5,227 nt of DNA, taken from assembly GCA_024278415.1 (NCBI GenBank), contig JAJRTI010000980.1, forward strand, positions 1 to 5,227, in the 5' to 3' direction. Of the stretch, positions 4,025 to 5,227 are shown in pieces; position 1 is the stretch's first letter, and each line of letters begins with the position of its first letter. The notes below the pieces were generated by a model. The model worked only from the letters and a program-made list of their open reading frames with translations, was not told the origin of the DNA and did no database searches. Source of the stretch: Planctomycetota bacterium. Its GTDB lineage: Bacteria; Planctomycetota; Brocadiia; JAJRTI01. The position numbers and the translations under genes are program-made.

Positions 4025-5227
4025 ATGTGGCTTCAGGACAACAGGCGGTATCGCGTGGTCTGCGCGGCCGTGCTCATCGGCGCCGGCGTGTTGCTCTGCC
4101 GGGGCATCGGCGAGCCGTTCGTGGGCCAGCACGAGTCTGCCGCGGCTTCGGTGGCGAACTACGCGCGCAACTTTGTGCGGTACGGATATGGGCAGACGAA
4201 GCTCGGCTTGATCGTGGATTCGGGGCCGATCGACTTCGAGCGACAGGAACTGCACCACTACTTGCACAGCACGCCGTTGCTGTCGTTCCTGGTATCGCTT
4301 TCGTTCCGTGTCTTTGGGGTCCACGAGTGGGCGGTGCGGATCGTGCCGATCGTGCAGGCGCTGCTATGCGTCGCGCTCGTGATGCTCCTTGCGGAGCGCT
4401 TGTGGGGCCGGCCGGAAGCCGTGCTCGCTGGACTGCTGCTTTCGGTGACGCCGGCCTTCGCTTACTACGGCCGGGTCGCGGAGTTCGTGACGTTCACCCT
4501 CGGCTTCACGCTCTTCTGCACGTACGCGTACGTCCGCTGGCGGGAAGGTGGGAGGCGCGTGTGGTTCGTCGCCATGCTTGCCGGCGCGTGGCTCGCGGCG
4601 CTCACGTCGTTCGAAGGCTGGCCCGTGTCCTTGGTGCTGTTCGCGCACTACTGGCGCACCGCGAAGCCGCGGCGCCGGAGTGCGTGGTTGCTGCCGGCCG
4701 CGACCGCGGCCGCGTTGGGTTTGCAGGCCGCGCACGTGGCGTGGCTCATTGGCCCGTCTCAGATGGTGGAGGATGCACTGGCTGTGCTGGGCCGCCGGGG
4801 TGTGGGCGGCGCGGGCGCGTTCGTGGGCATGGTCGCCGCGCAGGGGACGTGGGCGTGGAGCTATCTGACGCTGCCGCTCCTGGCGCTGGCGGCCGTGGGC
4901 GCTGCCGCGCTCCTCACGCGGAGGAAGGCGGCCGGTGGGATCGTGTTGGTCCTGGCCGCGAATCGCGCGTTGGTGTCGATCGTCTTCGCCGGGCATGCCG
5001 CGGACCACGAATTCACCATGTACGGTTACACGCCGGCCCTGGCCATGGCGGCCGCGGTCGGGCTGCTCGAGGTGTGGCGGTGGGTCGCGGGGAGCGCGGA
5101 GTGCGTCGCTCGGAGGTATGGAGCGTGGGCTTGCTGTGGCGCCTTGCTCGCGGCCCATATCGTTACGGGGATACAGATGTGGGACATCATCCACAAACGC
5201 CGGTTCTACCAGCCGTGGTACGGCATC
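4025..5227 (+). CDS. GT-C (PMT/ArnT-like, family 39 type) membrane glycosyltransferase, 3' end outside window
   Basis: The frame is open for 401 codons from ATG 4025 to the window edge; the remaining C-terminus lies outside. An in-frame TAA at 4013-4015 makes ATG 4025 the earliest possible start. The product is a multi-pass inner-membrane protein with about ten or more hydrophobic segments (near residues 9-28, 83-98, 105-124, 132-150, 155-170, 179-196, 220-242, 278-297, 305-323, 335-350, 366-385). The order matches polyprenyl-phosphate-sugar-dependent GT-C enzymes: a first membrane segment, then a large periplasmic loop with GQHESAAASVANYARNFVRYG (shown as residues 34-54), HSTPLLSFLVSLSFRVFGVHEWAVRIVP (81-108), LLSVTPAFAYYGRVAEF (138-154) and SFEGWP (195-200). 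The usual acidic pair of the first loop appears as H36-E37, so E37 is the likely catalytic acid. The family transfers a sugar from a lipid carrier to lipid or protein acceptors; the acceptor cannot be told. Confidence 0.85.
   Translation, partial: MWLQDNRRYRVVCAAVLIGAGVLLCRGIGEPFVGQHESAAASVANYARNFVRYGYGQTKLGLIVDSGPIDFERQELHHYLHSTPLLSFLVSLSFRVFGVHEWAVRIVPIVQALLCVALVMLLAERLWGRPEAVLAGLLLSVTPAFAYYGRVAEFVTFTLGFTLFCTYAYVRWREGGRRVWFVAMLAGAWLAALTSFEGWPVSLVLFAHYWRTAKPRRRSAWLLPAATAAALGLQAAHVAWLIGPSQMVEDALAVLGRRGVGGAGAFVGMVAAQGTWAWSYLTLPLLALAAVGAAALLTRRKAAGGIVLVLAANRALVSIVFAGHAADHEFTMYGYTPALAMAAAVGLLEVWRWVAGSAECVARRYGAWACCGALLAAHIVTGIQMWDIIHKRRFYQPWYGI

Noticed and set aside
4364..5194. Minus-strand open frame of 276 codons opposite the glycosyltransferase
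   Set aside because: It is low-complexity, rich in Arg, Pro and His, while the plus-strand frame gives ordered membrane segments and family motifs.

Overview
The window is a GC-rich piece of bacterial chromosome. The genome is probably from an environmental bacterium of the Planctomycetota / Hydrogenedentota / Armatimonadota kind. Two things suggest this: secreted-enzyme architectures (a LamG-like domain joined to a large FAD-dependent oxidoreductase with carbohydrate-binding-like and discoidin-like ends), and intergenic spacers packed with short tandem repeats and small palindromes. The lineage is inferred from style only; no marker gene is present.

Layout. (1) 1-126 (+): the last 41 codons of an unrecognised gene, whose stop codon lies inside a tandem heptamer array (115-198, 12 units of AATGACY). 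(2) 235-3681 (-): a single reading frame holding a signal peptide plus LamG-like domain (3028-3681), an in-frame TAA, a 39-codon open linker with coding character, and an 891-residue FAD-dependent oxidoreductase (235-2910). The two pieces look like one ancestral protein of about 1,148 residues broken by one nonsense codon. (3) 3682-4024: a divergent intergenic region with a candidate promoter for the minus-strand unit, a perfect 11-bp-stem palindrome at its predicted transcription start, an octamer tandem array (7 units) and a palindrome with flanking direct repeats. (4) 4025 to the window end (+): the first 401 codons of a multi-pass GT-C (PMT/ArnT-like, family 39 type) glycosyltransferase, open at the edge.

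How it fits together. The LamG/FAD unit would be an exported enzyme acting on an unknown, possibly carbohydrate-related, substrate. If the TAA really terminates translation, the signal peptide is cut off from the flavoprotein: a small secreted LamG protein would be made, plus, if there is re-initiation at 2910, a cytoplasmic oxidoreductase. The glycosyltransferase is transcribed divergently and has no obvious functional link to it. I see no CRISPR array, tRNA, rRNA, transposase or phage gene. The main points of interest are the split gene and the repeat-rich spacers rather than a clearly new multi-gene system.
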